Shown piece after piece: positions 31,750 through 44,047 of a stretch of DNA of 64,000 nt (positions within the stretch are counted from its first letter, which is position 1; each line of letters opens with the position of its first letter). Source of the stretch: Prorocentrum cordatum (lineage: Eukaryota > Sar > Dinophyceae > Prorocentrales > Prorocentraceae). The notes beneath the pieces were generated by a model. That model saw nothing but the letters and a program-made list of their open reading frames with translations, made no database searches and was not told the DNA's origin. The position numbers and the translations under genes are program-made. The stretch is taken from assembly GCA_963575745.1 (NCBI GenBank), contig CAUYUJ010001331.1, forward strand, positions 1 through 64,000, given 5' to 3'.

Positions 31750-32450
31750 TCGCCCCCCTTCCCATTGACTCGACCCAACTCGCCCGTTAGGGTCCGCCCG
31801 CCCGAGCCGATCCGACCCGACCGTTAAGGTCCGCCCGCCCGACCCGACCCGCCCGTCAGGGATACATCGTGCTAACTTTCTTATGCGCCACCCTTTAATG
31901 TCCCGCTCGCCCAACCCGCCCCGCCACATAGAGTCCGCCCGACCCGACCCGACCCGCCCGTTAGGGCCCGCCCGACCCGACCCGCCCGTCAGGGTCTGCC
32001 CGACCAGACCAGACCAGACCCGACCCACCCGTTGGGGTTGCCCCGCCCGTTGGGGTTCGCCCACCCGTCCCGCTGGTCAGGACTACATCGTGCTAACTTT
32101 CTCATGTGCCACAATTTGAAGTCCCACCCGCCCGAACCGACCCGCCCGTCAGGGTCCGCCCGCCCGACCCGACCCGACCCGCCCGGTAGGGTCCGCCCGC
32201 CCCACTCGACCCGCCCCGCTTGTTAGGGTCCACCCGCCCGACCCGTCCCGCCCGTCAGGGTTGCATCGTGCTAGCGCGATTATGCACCACGCTTTAATGT
32301 CCCCCGAACTGACCCGCGCGCTAGGGTCCGCCCGCTCGACCCGACCTGGCCCGACCGTTAGGGTCAGCCCGTCCGGCCCGACCCGGCCCGCCCGTTAGGG
32401 CCCGCCCGCCCTCCCCGACCCGCCCGTCAGGCTTACGTCGTATTAGTCAA
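31750..32450. repeat. CCCGACCCGCCCGTTAGGGT-type array, locus 1
   Basis: C-rich words CCCGCCCGACCCGACC and GTTAGGGTCCGCCCG alternate. About every 175-230 bases a less C-rich block (ACATCGTGCTAACTTTCTTA, TTTAATGTCCC) marks a larger unit, at about 31,863, 32,090 and 32,265. The same composite recurs at 61,370-62,130. Confidence 0.9.
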
Positions 32451-32536
32451 AGTGAAAGGGCCGAACGGTCATTCATTGTCCTTGGGTGCGCGGTTGAAGT
32501 GGAGATCCGTGGTGAGGATTATGCTCGTTGCATAGG

Positions 32537-32612
<76 letters not shown>

Positions 32613-34531
32613 GAATATTATTACTTCTAAAGAATAATTATTGTTGGGCCCCCTGGTGCACGCCCCCCTCGCCGCGCCTAGGCCGCAGCCACATTTTCAT
32701 CATTTTCGTGAGGAAGTCTCAGGCAAAACGGGGGAGTCCGGATCCGGTTGTTTTGTTGACGCCCGCTTTCCCTGTCAAAAAACAATATAAAATGACATGT
32801 CTTGTTCTAACATAACCAAACTTCAAGAATCCTTTGCAAAAAATGACACGAAGTGCACACTCGCGCGCGCAAGATGAAATCCTTCCAAAACCTTAGTTTT
32901 CGTAGCGATTTTAACATAAAAACATGAAAAACCCAATGGTTTTTCAAAAACAAAGTTTCAAAAATTCATCCCGCGCGCTCTTGCGGATTTCTTAGGAAAC
33001 CCAATACTTTTTCAACATTTCTGTCAAACGGGCTCTTGCGAGCAACTTTTTCACGTGCTTCGAACTTCTGCAACAACGGTTGCGCGCATGCCAGGGCCAT
33101 CATCCCTGTCAAATAATACCATATGGGACACATTCGTTTTTTCTTCGCGCGCGCACGCCGAAATCTTCAAACACCATTGGGTTTCTTAAGAATTTCAGCA
33201 CCGCGTATCATAAAATCGCGTATCATAGAATTTCAGCACCGCGTTTCCAAACGGGCTCTGGCTCTTGCGTCAGGAACATGTTACCACGAAAAACCAGTAC
33301 AGGTGTCCAGTGTTGGAACAGGGGGAAAAGTCGTATACTAAGCTAGCTTACAGAAAATGTTACCACAACAAGTCACTGTACCCATGCGCCAGTGTAGTAG
33401 CCAAGGTCGTCCGCAGGCCACGAAGTGAAGTGTCCGAACGTCATAGGGCGGGAAGCTGGGTGTGGGTGGTGGCGAAGAGTCGTTTGGAAATTGGTAGAGC
33501 TTGAACCGGCCCCCCCACAAAGTGGGGGTATTGCCCGCCTCCTATGAAAACCCTGGCACTGGTGAGAACGGAGTGTCCCCACGTGCTAGTAGTTGTTGAA
33601 CATTATTAATTCTAAAGAATAATTATTGTTGGGCCCCCTGGTGCACGCCCCCCCGCCGCGCCTAGGCCGCAGCCATTTTCATCATTTTCGTGAGGAAGCC
33701 TCAGGTAAAACGATGTGATCCAGATCCGGTTGTTTTGTTGTAATCCGCTTTCCCTTGCAAAAAACACTATAAAATGACATTTCTTGTTCTAATATAATCA
33801 AATTTCAAGAATCCCTTGCAAAAAATAAGGTAAAGTGGACATTCGCGCGCGCAAGACGAAATCCTTCCAAAAGCTTAGTGTTCGGAGCGATTTTAACATA
33901 AAAACATCAAAAAACCAATGGTTTTTCAACAAAAAAATGTCAAAATCTCATCCCGCGCGCTCTTGCGGATTCGTAGGAAACCCAACACTTTTTAAACATT
34001 TCTGTCAAACGGGCTTTTGCGAGCAACTTTTTCGAACTTCTGCGACAACGGTTGCGCACCTGCCAGGGCCATCATCCCTGTCAAATAATACCATGCGGGA
34101 CACATTCGTTTTTTCTTCGCGCGCGCACGCCGAAATCTCCAAAAACCATTGGGTTCTTAAGAATTTTAGCACCGCGCATCATAAAATCACACGAATCGCA
34201 CCGTAGGTCCTCGAAAAACACCTGCACGACTTTTCAAAATTTCCACCCGCGCGCGCTGTCCGAATCCTAAAAAAACCAATGGTTTTCCACAAGATGTTAC
34301 CACAAAAAGTCATTGTAACCATGCGCCAGTGTAGTAGCCAAGGTCGTCCGCAGGCCACGAAGTGAAGTGTCCGAACGTCATAGGGCGGGAAGCTGGGTGT
34401 GGGTGGTGGCGAAGAGTCGTTTGGAAATTTGGTAGAGCTTGAACCGGCCCCCCCACAAAGTGGGGGTATTGCCCGCCTCCTATGAAAACCCTGGCACTGG
34501 TGAGAACGGAGTGTCCCCACGTGCTTAAATG

Positions 34532-34579
<48 letters not shown>

Positions 34580-35340
34580 GAACATTATTTATTCTAAAGA
34601 ATAATTATTGTTGGGCCCCCTGGTGCGCGCCCCCCCTGCGCCGCCTAGGCCGCAGCTACATTTTCATCATTTTCGTGAGGAAGCCTCAGAAAAGAGGGTG
34701 TGTACAGGATCCGGTTGTTTTGTTGTAATCCGCTTTCCCTTGCAAAAAACAATAGAAAATGACATTTCTTGTTCTAATATAATCAAATTTCAAGAATCCC
34801 TTGCAAAAAATAAGGTAAAGTGGACATTCGCGCGCGCAAGACGAAATCCTTCCAAAACCTTAGTGTTCGGAGCGATTTTAACATAAAAACATCAAAAAAC
34901 CAATGGTTTTTCAACAAAAAAATGTCAAAATCTCATCCCGCGCGCTCTTGCGGATTCGTAGGAAACCCAACACTTTTTAAACATTTCTGTCAAACGGGCT
35001 TTTGCGAGCAACTTTTTCGAACTTCTGCGACAACGGTTGCGCACCTGCCAGGGCCATCATCCCTGTCAAATAATACCATGCGGGACACATTCGTTTTTTC
35101 TTCGCGCGCGCACGCCGTCGTCGTCGGCCGCGGGGCCCTGAATAGTAGCCACGGTCGTCCGCATGCCACGAAGTGAAGTGTCCGAACGTCATAGGGCGGG
35201 AAGCTGGGTGTGGGTGGTGGCGAAGAGTCGTTTGGAAATTTGGTAGAGCTTGAACCGGCCCCCCCACAAAGTGGGGGTATTGCCCGCCTCCTATGAAAAC
35301 CCTGGCACTGGTGAGAACGGAGTGTCCCCACGTGCTAGTA

Positions 35341-35371
<31 letters not shown>

Positions 35372-35407
35372 CTGTTGTTGGTGTTGGTGTTGGTGTTGTT
35401 GTTGTTG
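32537..35407. repeat. Three (GTT)n-bounded type C modules
   Basis: (TTG)n at 32,537-32,612 is followed by modules at 32,613-33,597, 33,598-34,579 and 34,580-35,407. Each starts with a head containing TCTAAAGAATAATTATTGTT and a C-run plus GGTGC(A/G)CG. Each ends with CCCCCACAAAGTGGGGG (a 7-bp stem hairpin), GCACTGGTGAGAACGGAGTG and CCCCACGTGCT, then (GTT)n or GTTGTTG. The third module lacks about 150 bases and has GTCGTCGTCGGCCGCGGGG at the junction. A further copy with this same junction is at 43,211-44,047. The minus-strand frame starting MGTLRSHQCQGFHRRRA is kept only because the copies are nearly identical. Confidence 0.9.
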
Positions 35408-36493
35408 AATGCTAAGTATGAATCGAAGATTGTTGTTGGACCCCTTAAAGACGCGCTGGCGCTCTCGCCGCGGCGCCGGCTACATTTTCATTGAAAATGA
35501 GACTCCCGCTCAAGCGGTTTGGGGGACCGCCATAACGGCCCCCCAACAACAACGACGCTCCCGCTCGAGACTTCTTGATTTTTTATTCAGGGCTGATGTT
35601 TTTACTCGCCGCCGAAAGCCGCCGTCCTAACAAAACCAGCGCTCCCGCTTGAGACTTTCTCCCGTTTTACCTTGTACTGGCGCGCTAGTCTTTCTCTCAT
35701 CGGCGCCGCCCCCAGCAAAAACAACGCTCCCGCTCGAGGTGTCCCTCCTTTTTTAAACTCTAGGCGGTGCTCCTCCTCGCCGCCGAAAGCCGCCGCCCCG
35801 AAAAAACAGCGCTCCCGCCCGAGACTTCCTTCCGTTTTACGCTGGGTTGGCGCCCTACTCTCTTTTGAATTGGTGCCGCCCCCAGCAAGAACAACGCTCC
35901 CGCTCGAGATTTACTTTCGTTTTTCCTTGGGGTAGTGCTGTTCCGACAGCCCCCGTCCCGACAAAACTACGTCTCCCGTTCGATGCTTCCTTCTGTATTA
36001 CTCAAGGCGGCGTTCCTCCTCGCCGCCGAAAGCCGCCTTCCCAACAAAACCAGCATTCCCGCTCGAGGTTTTGTTTTGTTTTACGCTGGGCTAGCGCTCT
36101 ACTCTCTTCAGCATTGGCGCCGCTCCCAGCAACAACAGCAGCCCTGCTCGATACCTCCTCCCTTTCCATTCAGGGCCAGTTCCTTGCCTCACCGCCGACA
36201 GCCCCCATCCCCACTAAGCCAATCCTGTCGTTCGATACTTCGTTGTGCTTTACCCTTCGCTGGGGTTCCACTGGCGGTCTCGCATCGGCGCAGCAATGCG
36301 CGGGCATGTGTTTCCGAGGCGGGATATGTTGAAAGTATTCGGAGAAGGTGTTTGCAAGACCTCATTGGGCGGGATATCTGGGAATGGGAATAACGGACCC
36401 CGCTATAGAACAAGAGTCCCCCATGATGTGGATGGTTATCATGATGGTCGCATGCTTCGTGTGGAATCATCGCGCGTGAAGGTAACATGATTG
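35407..36493. repeat. Module with 85-bp (170-bp dimer) CTCCCGCTCGAG repeats
   Basis: A module-like head (GAAT...GAAGATTGTTGTTGGACC) is followed by about eight units of 76-86 bp, each with ACAACGCTCCCGCTCGAG or a variant (35,557, 35,641, 35,725, 35,811, 35,895, 35,971, 36,055, 36,141). Alternate units carry TCGCCGCCGAAAGCCGCC, giving a 170-bp dimer. 36,230-36,490 is unique. Confidence 0.75.
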
Positions 36494-37760
36494 TTGAACT
36501 TTCACTTATGAAGAATAGGTATTGTTGATCCCCCTCATCGGTGCATGTTGTTGTTCTCGATGAAAATGTGCCCTCGCACCCTGTTTTTTGACAGGGAAAG
36601 TCTTGATGCTCAAATTGTGTTCTTGGCCCCCCCGGATTACAACAACAACGGTTCCCGCCTGATATGTCTGTCGAATTTATTTAGGACCCCCGCTCCCGCC
36701 TGAAAATTCTTTACAATTTACTCAGGATCGGTGCTCCCGCTTGTGACCTCTTCGCAATTTCGTCCTGAGGGTTCGTCACAATTTACTCAGGAACGGCGCT
36801 CCCGCTTGAGACTTCCGCGCAATTGAATCCAGATTTGTTCGCAAATTACTCCAAAGCCCCGCTCCCGCCAGAGAGCCCTTCACATTTTATTCAGGAATTG
36901 CGTTCCCGCCTGCGATTTCCATGCAATTTATTCAGGAATCGCGCTTTCGACGCTCAAGAAACACGCTGCGCCAAGGACGCCGTCACAATTTACTTAGGAA
37001 TCGCGCTTTCGCCATACTGGGGCATCCCGGTTGAATGTCCCACCCGCCCAGCCCGCCCGTCAGGGGATCGCCCGCCCGTCGTGGGCTCCCGCCCGAAACT
37101 TCCTTCAGGAACGGCGCTTTCGCTTAGGATTTCCTCGAACGTTCACGCCCTTACCTTCCTGTTCCTCCTCCGTTTCCTTCCTCCCTCCTCCCTCCTCTCC
37201 TCCCTTCTCTCTCCCTCCTTTCTTCTCTCATCCTTGTGCCTTTCTGCCCTATACCCTCTCCCTCCTCTCCCTCCTCCCTTCTCCCTCCCCTCTCCTGCCT
37301 CCCTCCCTCCTTCTTTTTTTAGTTTTCTCTCTCTCTCTCTCTCTCTTTCTCCCCTCTCTCTCTACATATGTTCTCTGTTGTTTGTTGTTCTCTCTCTGTC
37401 TCTCTCTCTCCCTCTCTCTGCCTTTAATCAACCGTTCCCCTCTTCGCTCTTTTTCTCCTGGCCTTTTCCCTCCCCCTCCCTTCCTCCCGCTCTCCCTCGT
37501 TCTCCCCTTCTTCCTTCTGCAGGTTCCACACCAAGTCCAATGGCGGGCACATGTGCGCCCACGAAGGATTGTCCGCCCGTTCAGGTTTGCCCGCCTGTCT
37601 AAGCCCACCGCTCCCGCAAAGAGAAATAATCCCCCCCAAGGGAGTGTGATCGATGACGAAAAGGGCGGGTATCGAGGGTGTGGGGAACTCGTTTGGAATG
37701 ACACGCGGGCAAGTAAGAACGAAATGTCTTATAATTATTACTGTTGTTGTTGTTCGGTAA
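36494..37760. repeat. Type B module, copy 1
   Basis: Head with GAAGAATAGGTATTGTTGAT and C-run plus GGTGCA. Next come several CTCCCGC...GA(C/T)TTCC units about 42-45 bp apart (36,650-37,120), then a 380-base C/T tract ending in TTCTGCAG (AG at 37,521-37,522), then CCAATGGCGGGCACATG and GTGTGATCGA. The end near 37,740 has GTTGTTGTTG. It is longer than the other type B copies because of the pyrimidine tract. The short ATG frame after the AG is not kept in frame between copies, so I do not call it coding. Confidence 0.8.
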
Positions 37761-37959
37761 GGCGTTGACACCGGCCCCGGCTTGCCGTTTTTGATTTCTT
37801 TCTTTTCTCAAAATTCAAGTGCTTATATTTAAGGGTAAGCAGAGCTCCAGCAACCGAGGGCTTGCCCCACGGGGCCAGAGAAGGGGTTGGCACTGGGGCG
37901 GCAGCGCAAGGTGCCCCACGGGGCCGGAAAATGGGTCGGCATTCCTGGTGCGTTTCCAG

Positions 37960-40310
37960 AAATTTCGCCCAGATTTTCGCGAATCTCTCCAGATTCTTTT
38001 GGATTCCTGAGGGCCCCTCCAGACTCTCCAGGATCTCCCAGGATTCCTTAGGACCCCCCAGGATTCCTCGGGATTCCTCAGGAGCCATTCCGCGGGACTC
38101 CCGAGGTTCTCCATTGGATCATCCAGGATTCCTCAGGCTCCTTCCGGAGTCCCCAGGGTTCCTCAGGATCCCCCAGGAATCTCTGGGATCCCAAATGATT
38201 ATTCAGGATCTTCCCGTGGGGTTCTCAGGATTCCGTTGGGCTCCTCAGGATTATTCAGGAAATCTTCGAATTCGTCAGGATCCCCAAGGACTCCTCAGGA
38301 CACTTCAGGACTCCTCAGGATCCACCATGCCTCCTCAGGACGCCTACCACTCCTTAGGATCCCCCATGGTTCCTCAGGATCCACTCAGGGCACCCCTCAG
38401 GATTCCTCAGGACCCTTCAGGATTCCTTTGGATTAGCACTCTTCCGGATCCCCTAGGGTTTCTCAGGACCCACACGGATTCCCCAGGATCCCCCAAGCTT
38501 CTTCTGGACTCATCTGGATTCCTTCGGATTCGTCAGGATTCCTCAGGACCTTCAAGATTCCCCAGGAATCCTCCCGAGTCCCAAGGATTCCTCAGGATCC
38601 CGCAGGAATCCTGGGGATCCCCAAGGATTCTTCTGGATATCCCCATTGGATTATCTGGATTCCGTTGGGCTCCTCAGGATTCTTCAGGACATCTTCGAAT
38701 TCTTTAGGATCCGCAAGGATTCCTCAGGACACCTCAGGACTCCTCAGGGTTCCCGAGGACTCCTCAGGACTCCCCAGGACTTTCCCCTTCCAAATGAGTC
38801 CGATGGATTCTTCCTCAGGATCTAGAGCGATTCTTCAGGACCCCCCAAGATTCTTCAGGATGCCGGAAGCCTTCTCAGGTTTCCCAAGGATTCCTCAGGA
38901 TCCCCTCTGGGTGCCCCTCCTCAGGACTCCAGAGCAGTCTTCAGGATTCCACAGGATTGAGCCCGATCCCCAAGGCTTCCTCTGGACGAGAGAAGGGTTT
39001 CCTTCGGATTCGTCCGGATTCTTCAGGATCCCTTTGGATTCTTCAGGATTCCTCCCGAGTCCCCAGGGTTCCTCAGGATCCTACAGGAACCCTTGGGACC
39101 CCAAAGGGTTCTTCGGGATCTCCGTCGGGGTTCTCAGGATTCCGCTGGGCTCTTCAGGAATCCGTTGGACATACTCGGATTCCTCAGGATCCCCTAGGTT
39201 TCTTCTGGGCTCATCAGGATTCCGTTGAATTCGTCCGGATTCCTCAGGACACCTCAGGACTCCTCAGGGTTCCCGAGGACTCCTCAGGATTCCCCAGGAC
39301 GCCCCCTCTTCCCAAAGCGTTGAATGGATTCCTCTTCAGGATTCACGATGATTCCTTCGGACCCCCCAAGGTTCCTCAGGATGCCTGAGGACCCCGAAGC
39401 AGCCCTAAGGATTCTTCTGGATCCCTTCAGGGTGCCCCTCAGGATTCCTCAGGACTCCGTCGCATTTTTCAGGATCCCCCAGGATTCCCCAGGACGCACA
39501 AGGATTCCTCAGGATCCCCTAGGCATCCTCTGGGCTCTCATCAGGACTCCTCCGGATTAGCTAGGATTCCACTGGACCCTTCAAGATTCCTCAGGAATCC
39601 TCCCGAGTCCCCAGGATTCCTCAGGATCCCCCAGGAATCCTTGGGATCCCAAATGATTCTTCAGGATCTCCCCATGGGGTTCTCAGGATTCCGCTGGGTT
39701 CCTCAGGATTTCAGGACATCTTCGAGTTCGTCAGGATCCCCAAGGACTCCTCAGGACACGTCAGGATTCCCGAGGGCCCCCAAGGACTCCTCAGGGTTCA
39801 CCAGGACCCCCCCTTCCGAAGTGTCCGATGGCATCCTCACCAGGATCCACACTGATGCCTCAGGATCCTCCTCAACGGTTATCCGGGATGCCTGAAGGCT
39901 CCTTGCGATCCAACAGGATTCCTCAGGATCCCCTCAGGGCACCCCCCACCCCTTCAGGATTTCTCTTGACCCCTTAGCATTCTTCAGAATTGCACAGGAA
40001 TCCTCGGGACACACAAGGACTCCTCAGGATCCTCGAGGCTTCCTTTGGATTCATCAGGACTCCTCAGGATTCGTCAGGATTCGTCAGGCTCCATCAGGAT
40101 TCTCCAAGATTCCTCCCGAGAACCCAGGATGCTTCAGGACCTCGCAGAAATCTTCTGGATTCCCAAAGCATTATTCCGGATCCCGCCAGGGTTGCTCAGG
40201 ATCTTGCGGGCCTGTTGGGCGTTCGTAAGGATATCCTAGAATTCTTCAGGGCCCCCAGAGATTCACAAGGACACCTCAGGACTCTTCAGGGCTCCCGAGG
40301 ACTCCCCAGG
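37960..40310. repeat. CTCAGGATTCC satellite with higher-order unit
   Basis: Ten- to twelve-base words (CTCAGGATTC, CCCAGGATTC) fill 2.3 kb. A larger order is visible: a block with GGGTTCTCAGGATTCCG(T/C)TGGG, then ATCTTCGA(A/G)TTC, then CCAAGGACTCCTCAGGACAC recurs starting near 38,200, 38,625, 39,106 and 39,655. Serine-, proline- and glycine-rich frames are artefacts. Confidence 0.9.
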
Positions 40311-40316
40311 ATCCCT

Positions 40317-40353
<37 letters not shown>

Positions 40354-40904
40354 TAGTCGTCGCGAAGGTCCCTGAGGGTCTTCGCGGCGCACGGGACCAG
40401 AGAAGGGGGTAGCGCACGGGGAGCGTTTTCTGTGGAGGGAACATCGCAGATGACGGGGCATGCGGGGCCGGAGTGCAAGTTTGCCCACCGCGGCGCGAAA
40501 CCGCTTCAGATGGCCTCGCGCAGGGCCGGAGAAGTCGTCGTCACACAGCGTCTCATGCCAACGGACCCACGGGGCCGGAGTGCGCGCCCGTCCACCGGCG
40601 GAGTGACACCAGAGGCTCCGGCCCTGACTGGGACCGGAGCGCACGCCTTTCCGTTGTCGTTGTTGTTGTTGTTGGAAAAGGCGCGCGCGAGAGCCCCGTG
40701 AACTCTTGCCGCCCGGGCCCGCCCTCGCCTTATTGCGAAGGCTGCGCCCAGAGCCCCGCGGGCGCATTCTGACCCCCCCCCCCCCCCAGCAACAGCAACA
40801 GCAACCAGCAACCCAAAAAAAAAATCTTGGAACTCCCTTGGGCTCTCTTACGGACCTTGACGTGGTCCTATGGGCGAAAAAAGTATGCGCGCCGGCGTGC
40901 CGCC
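40311..40904. other. (GTC)n tract and unique GC-rich spacer
   Basis: (GTC)10 at 40,317-40,347, GTTGTTGTTG near 40,655, a C-homopolymer at 40,774-40,789 and an A-run at 40,815-40,824. No gene recognised. Confidence 0.5.
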
Positions 40905-42210
40905 GCTTCAATGCAGATCCGATACGGACTGTATCTGATCCTATACAGATCCGATACAGACTGTATGGGATCCTGTAGAGATCCGATACAGACTGTATAG
41001 GATCCTATAGAGATCCGATACAGACTGTATAGGATCCTACACAGATCCGATACAGATTGTATAGGATCCGACACAGATCCGATACAGACTGTATAGGATC
41101 CTGTAGAGATCCGATACAGATTGCAGAGGATCCTACACATATCCGATACAGACTGTATGGAATCCTGTAGAGATCCGATACAGACTGTATAGGATCCCAT
41201 ACAGATCCGATACAGACTGTATGGGATCCTCTAGAGATCCGATACCGACTGATTAGGATCCTATACCGATCCGGTACAGACTGTATGTGATCCTGTAGAG
41301 ATCCGATACAGACTGTATGGGATCCTGTAGAATTTCGATACAGACTGTATGGGGTCCTGTACAGATCCGATACCAGGTGTATAGGATCCTGTAGAGATCC
41401 GATACAGACTGTATAGGATCCTATACTGATCCGAAACAGAATGTATAGGATCCTATACATATCCTATACAGACTGTATGAAATCCTGTAGAGATCGGATA
41501 CAGACTGTATGGGATCCTGTACAGATCCGATACAGACTGTATGGAATCCTGTAGAGATCCGATACAGACTGTATGGGATCCTGTAGAAATACGATGCAGA
41601 CTGTATGGAATCCTGTAGAGATCCGATACAGATTGTATGGGATCCTATACTGATCCGAAACAGAATGTATAGGATCCTATACATGTCCTATACAGACTGT
41701 ATGAAATCCTGTAGAGATCGGATACAGACTGTATGGGATCCTGTACAGATCCGATACAGATTCTTATGGGATCCTATACAGATCCGATACAGACTGTGTA
41801 GGATCCTACACAGATCCGATACAGATTGTGTAGGATCCGATACAGATTGTATAGGATCCCATACAGATCCGATACAGACTGCATAGGATCCGACACAGAT
41901 CCGATACAGACTGTATAGGACCCGATACAGATCCGATGCAGACTGTATGGGGTCCTGTACAGATCCGATACAGACTGCATAGGATCCTACACATATCCGA
42001 TACAGACTGTATAGGATCCTACACAGATCCGATACACACTGTATAGGATCCTATACGTATCCGATACAGACGTATAAGATCCGATACAGATCCGATACCG
42101 ACTGTATAGGATCCTGTACAGATCCGATACAGACTCTATGGGGTCCTATACAGATCCGATACAGATTCTTATGGGATCCTATACAGATCCGATACAGACT
42201 GTGTAGGATA
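40905..42210. repeat. 32-bp satellite with GGATCC (about 40 copies)
   Basis: GATCCGATACAGACTGTAT starts at 40,948, 40,980, 41,012, 41,044 and so on, a 32-bp period. Units end GGATCCTATACA or GGATCCTGTAGA, so most contain a BamHI site. The inner TATAGGATCCTATA is palindromic. Related variants cluster, and a stretch near 41,420-41,530 recurs near 41,650-41,760, showing segmental duplication inside the array. Confidence 0.95.
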
Positions 42211-43050
42211 GGCCTATAGAATTCAAATCGAGGCCGATAGAATTTCTATGGAGGCGTCTAGAATTCCGATGGAACCCTAAATAGAAGTCGTATGGAGGGC
42301 CATGGAATTCCGATAGAGGCCAATCGAATTTTTATGGAGGCGTATAGAATTTCGATGGGGGCCTATAGAATTCGTAAGGAGGCTTATAGAATTCCTATGG
42401 GGGCCTATAGAGTTCCGATGGAGGCCGATAGAATTCCGATGGAGGCCTATATAGAACTCGTAAGGAGGGCAATAGAATTCCGATGAAGGCCTAAATCGGA
42501 TTCCCATGGAGGCCTATAGAATTCCCATGGGGGCATGTTGAATTCCTATGGACGCTTATAGAATGTGTATGGGTGCCTATAGAATTCCGATGGAGGCTTA
42601 TAGAACTCCGATGGGGGCCTGTGGAATTCGTATAGAGGCCAATAGAATTCCGATGGGGACCTATATAGAATTCCGATGGAGGCCGATAGAATTCCGATGG
42701 AGGCCTATAGAATTCCTATGGAGACCTATAGAATTCCCATGGAGGCCTATAGAATTCCTATGGGGGGACTATAGAATTCCGACGGAGGCTTATAGAATTC
42801 CTATGGAGGCTTATAGAATATTTACGGGGGCCGATTTAATTTTTATGGGGGATTATATTGGATTCCTATGGAGGCCTATAGAATTCCCATGGAGGCCCAT
42901 CGAATTCCTATGGAGGCCTATAGAATTCCCACGGGGGCTTGTAAAATTCGCATGGAGGCCTATAGGATTCCGATGGGGGCTTATAGAAGTCCAAGGGAGG
43001 TTTATAGAATTCCTACGGAGGCCTATAGAATTCCTAGGCAGTCCTATTAG
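42211..43050. repeat. 24-bp satellite with GAATTC (about 34 copies)
   Basis: GGCCTATAGAATTCC(G/T)ATGGA recurs with a 24-bp period. Most units contain an EcoRI site. It abuts the 32-bp array at about 42,210 with no spacer (TGTGTAGGATAGGCCTATAGAA spans the switch). Confidence 0.95.
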
Positions 43051-43108
43051 GGAATCCTTGGCGCTCCCAGGAGACCTCCAGAGAGGGTTGCTCGGTTGCT
43101 CGGTTGCT

Positions 43109-43146
<38 letters not shown>
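43109..43146. repeat. G-homopolymer of about 37
   Basis: An almost unbroken G run followed by GCGGCC, just before a (GTT)n tract and a type C module. Its length is likely unstable and hard to sequence. Confidence 0.9.
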
Positions 43147-43210
43147 CGGCCGGGGCTCCCACGCGCGCCTTTTTCGTTGTTGTTGTTGTTGTTGGTTTGT
43201 TGTTGTTGTT

Positions 43211-43546
43211 GAACATTATTACTTCTAAAGAATAATTATTGTTGGGGCCCCTGGTGCACGACCCCCCCGCCGCGCCTAGGCCGCAGCCACATTTTCATCA
43301 TTTTCGTGAGGAAGTCTCAGGCAAAACGGGTTGGTCCGGATCCGGTTGTGTTGTTACGATCGGTTTTCCCTTGCAAAAAATAAGCTAAAGTTGACATTTC
43401 TTGTTCTAACATAACCAAACTTCAAGAATCCCTTGCAAAAAATAAGGTAAAGTGGACATTCGCGCGCGCAAGACGAAATCCTTCCAAAACCTTAGTGTTT
43501 CGTAACGATTTTAACATAAAACATCAAACAGCCAATGTTTTTTGTA

Positions 43547-43612
<66 letters not shown>

Positions 43613-44047
43613 GTCAAAATTTCATCCCGCGCGCTCTTGCGGATTCGTAGGAAACCCAACACTTTTTAAACATTTCTGTCAAACGGGCTTTTGCGAGCAA
43701 CTTTTTCGAACTTCTGCAACAACGGTTGCGCACCTGCCAGGGCCATCATCCCTGTCAAATAATACCATGCGGGACACATTCGTTTTTTCTTCGCGCGCGC
43801 ACGCCGTCGTCGTCGGCCGCGGGGCCCTGAATAGTAGCCACGGTCGTCCGCATGCCACGAAGTGAAGTGTCCGAACGTCATAGGGCGGGAAGCTGGGTGT
43901 GGGTGGTGGCGAAGAGTCGTTTGGAAATTTGGTAGAGCTTGAACCGGCCCCCCCACAAAGTGGGGGCATTGCCCGCCTCCTATGAAAACCCTGGCACTGG
44001 TGAGAACGGAGTGTCCCCACGTGCTAGTAATTGTTGTTCTTGTTGTT
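43211..44047. repeat. Type C module, copy 4, with (TA)n insertion
   Basis: Same head, same tail hairpin and same internal deletion junction as the module at 34,580-35,407. A (TA)n tract at 43,548-43,611 replaces the short A-rich stretch found at this point in the other copies. Confidence 0.9.

Noticed and set aside
31750-32450. GTTAGGGT words as interstitial telomere repeats
   Set aside because: The plant-type TTTAGGG is not tandem; GTTAGGGT occurs only as part of a longer C-rich unit.
33660-33700. CCGCAGCCATTTT in one type C module as a relic dinoflagellate spliced leader
   Set aside because: Matches only the first half of the leader as I remember it; the GGCTCAAG end is absent, and other module copies have CA inserted in the motif.
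32613-44020. Minus-strand frame starting MGTLRSHQCQGF kept in four type C modules
   Set aside because: The copies are nearly identical at the DNA level, so frame conservation carries no information; hairpin and other parts are equally conserved.
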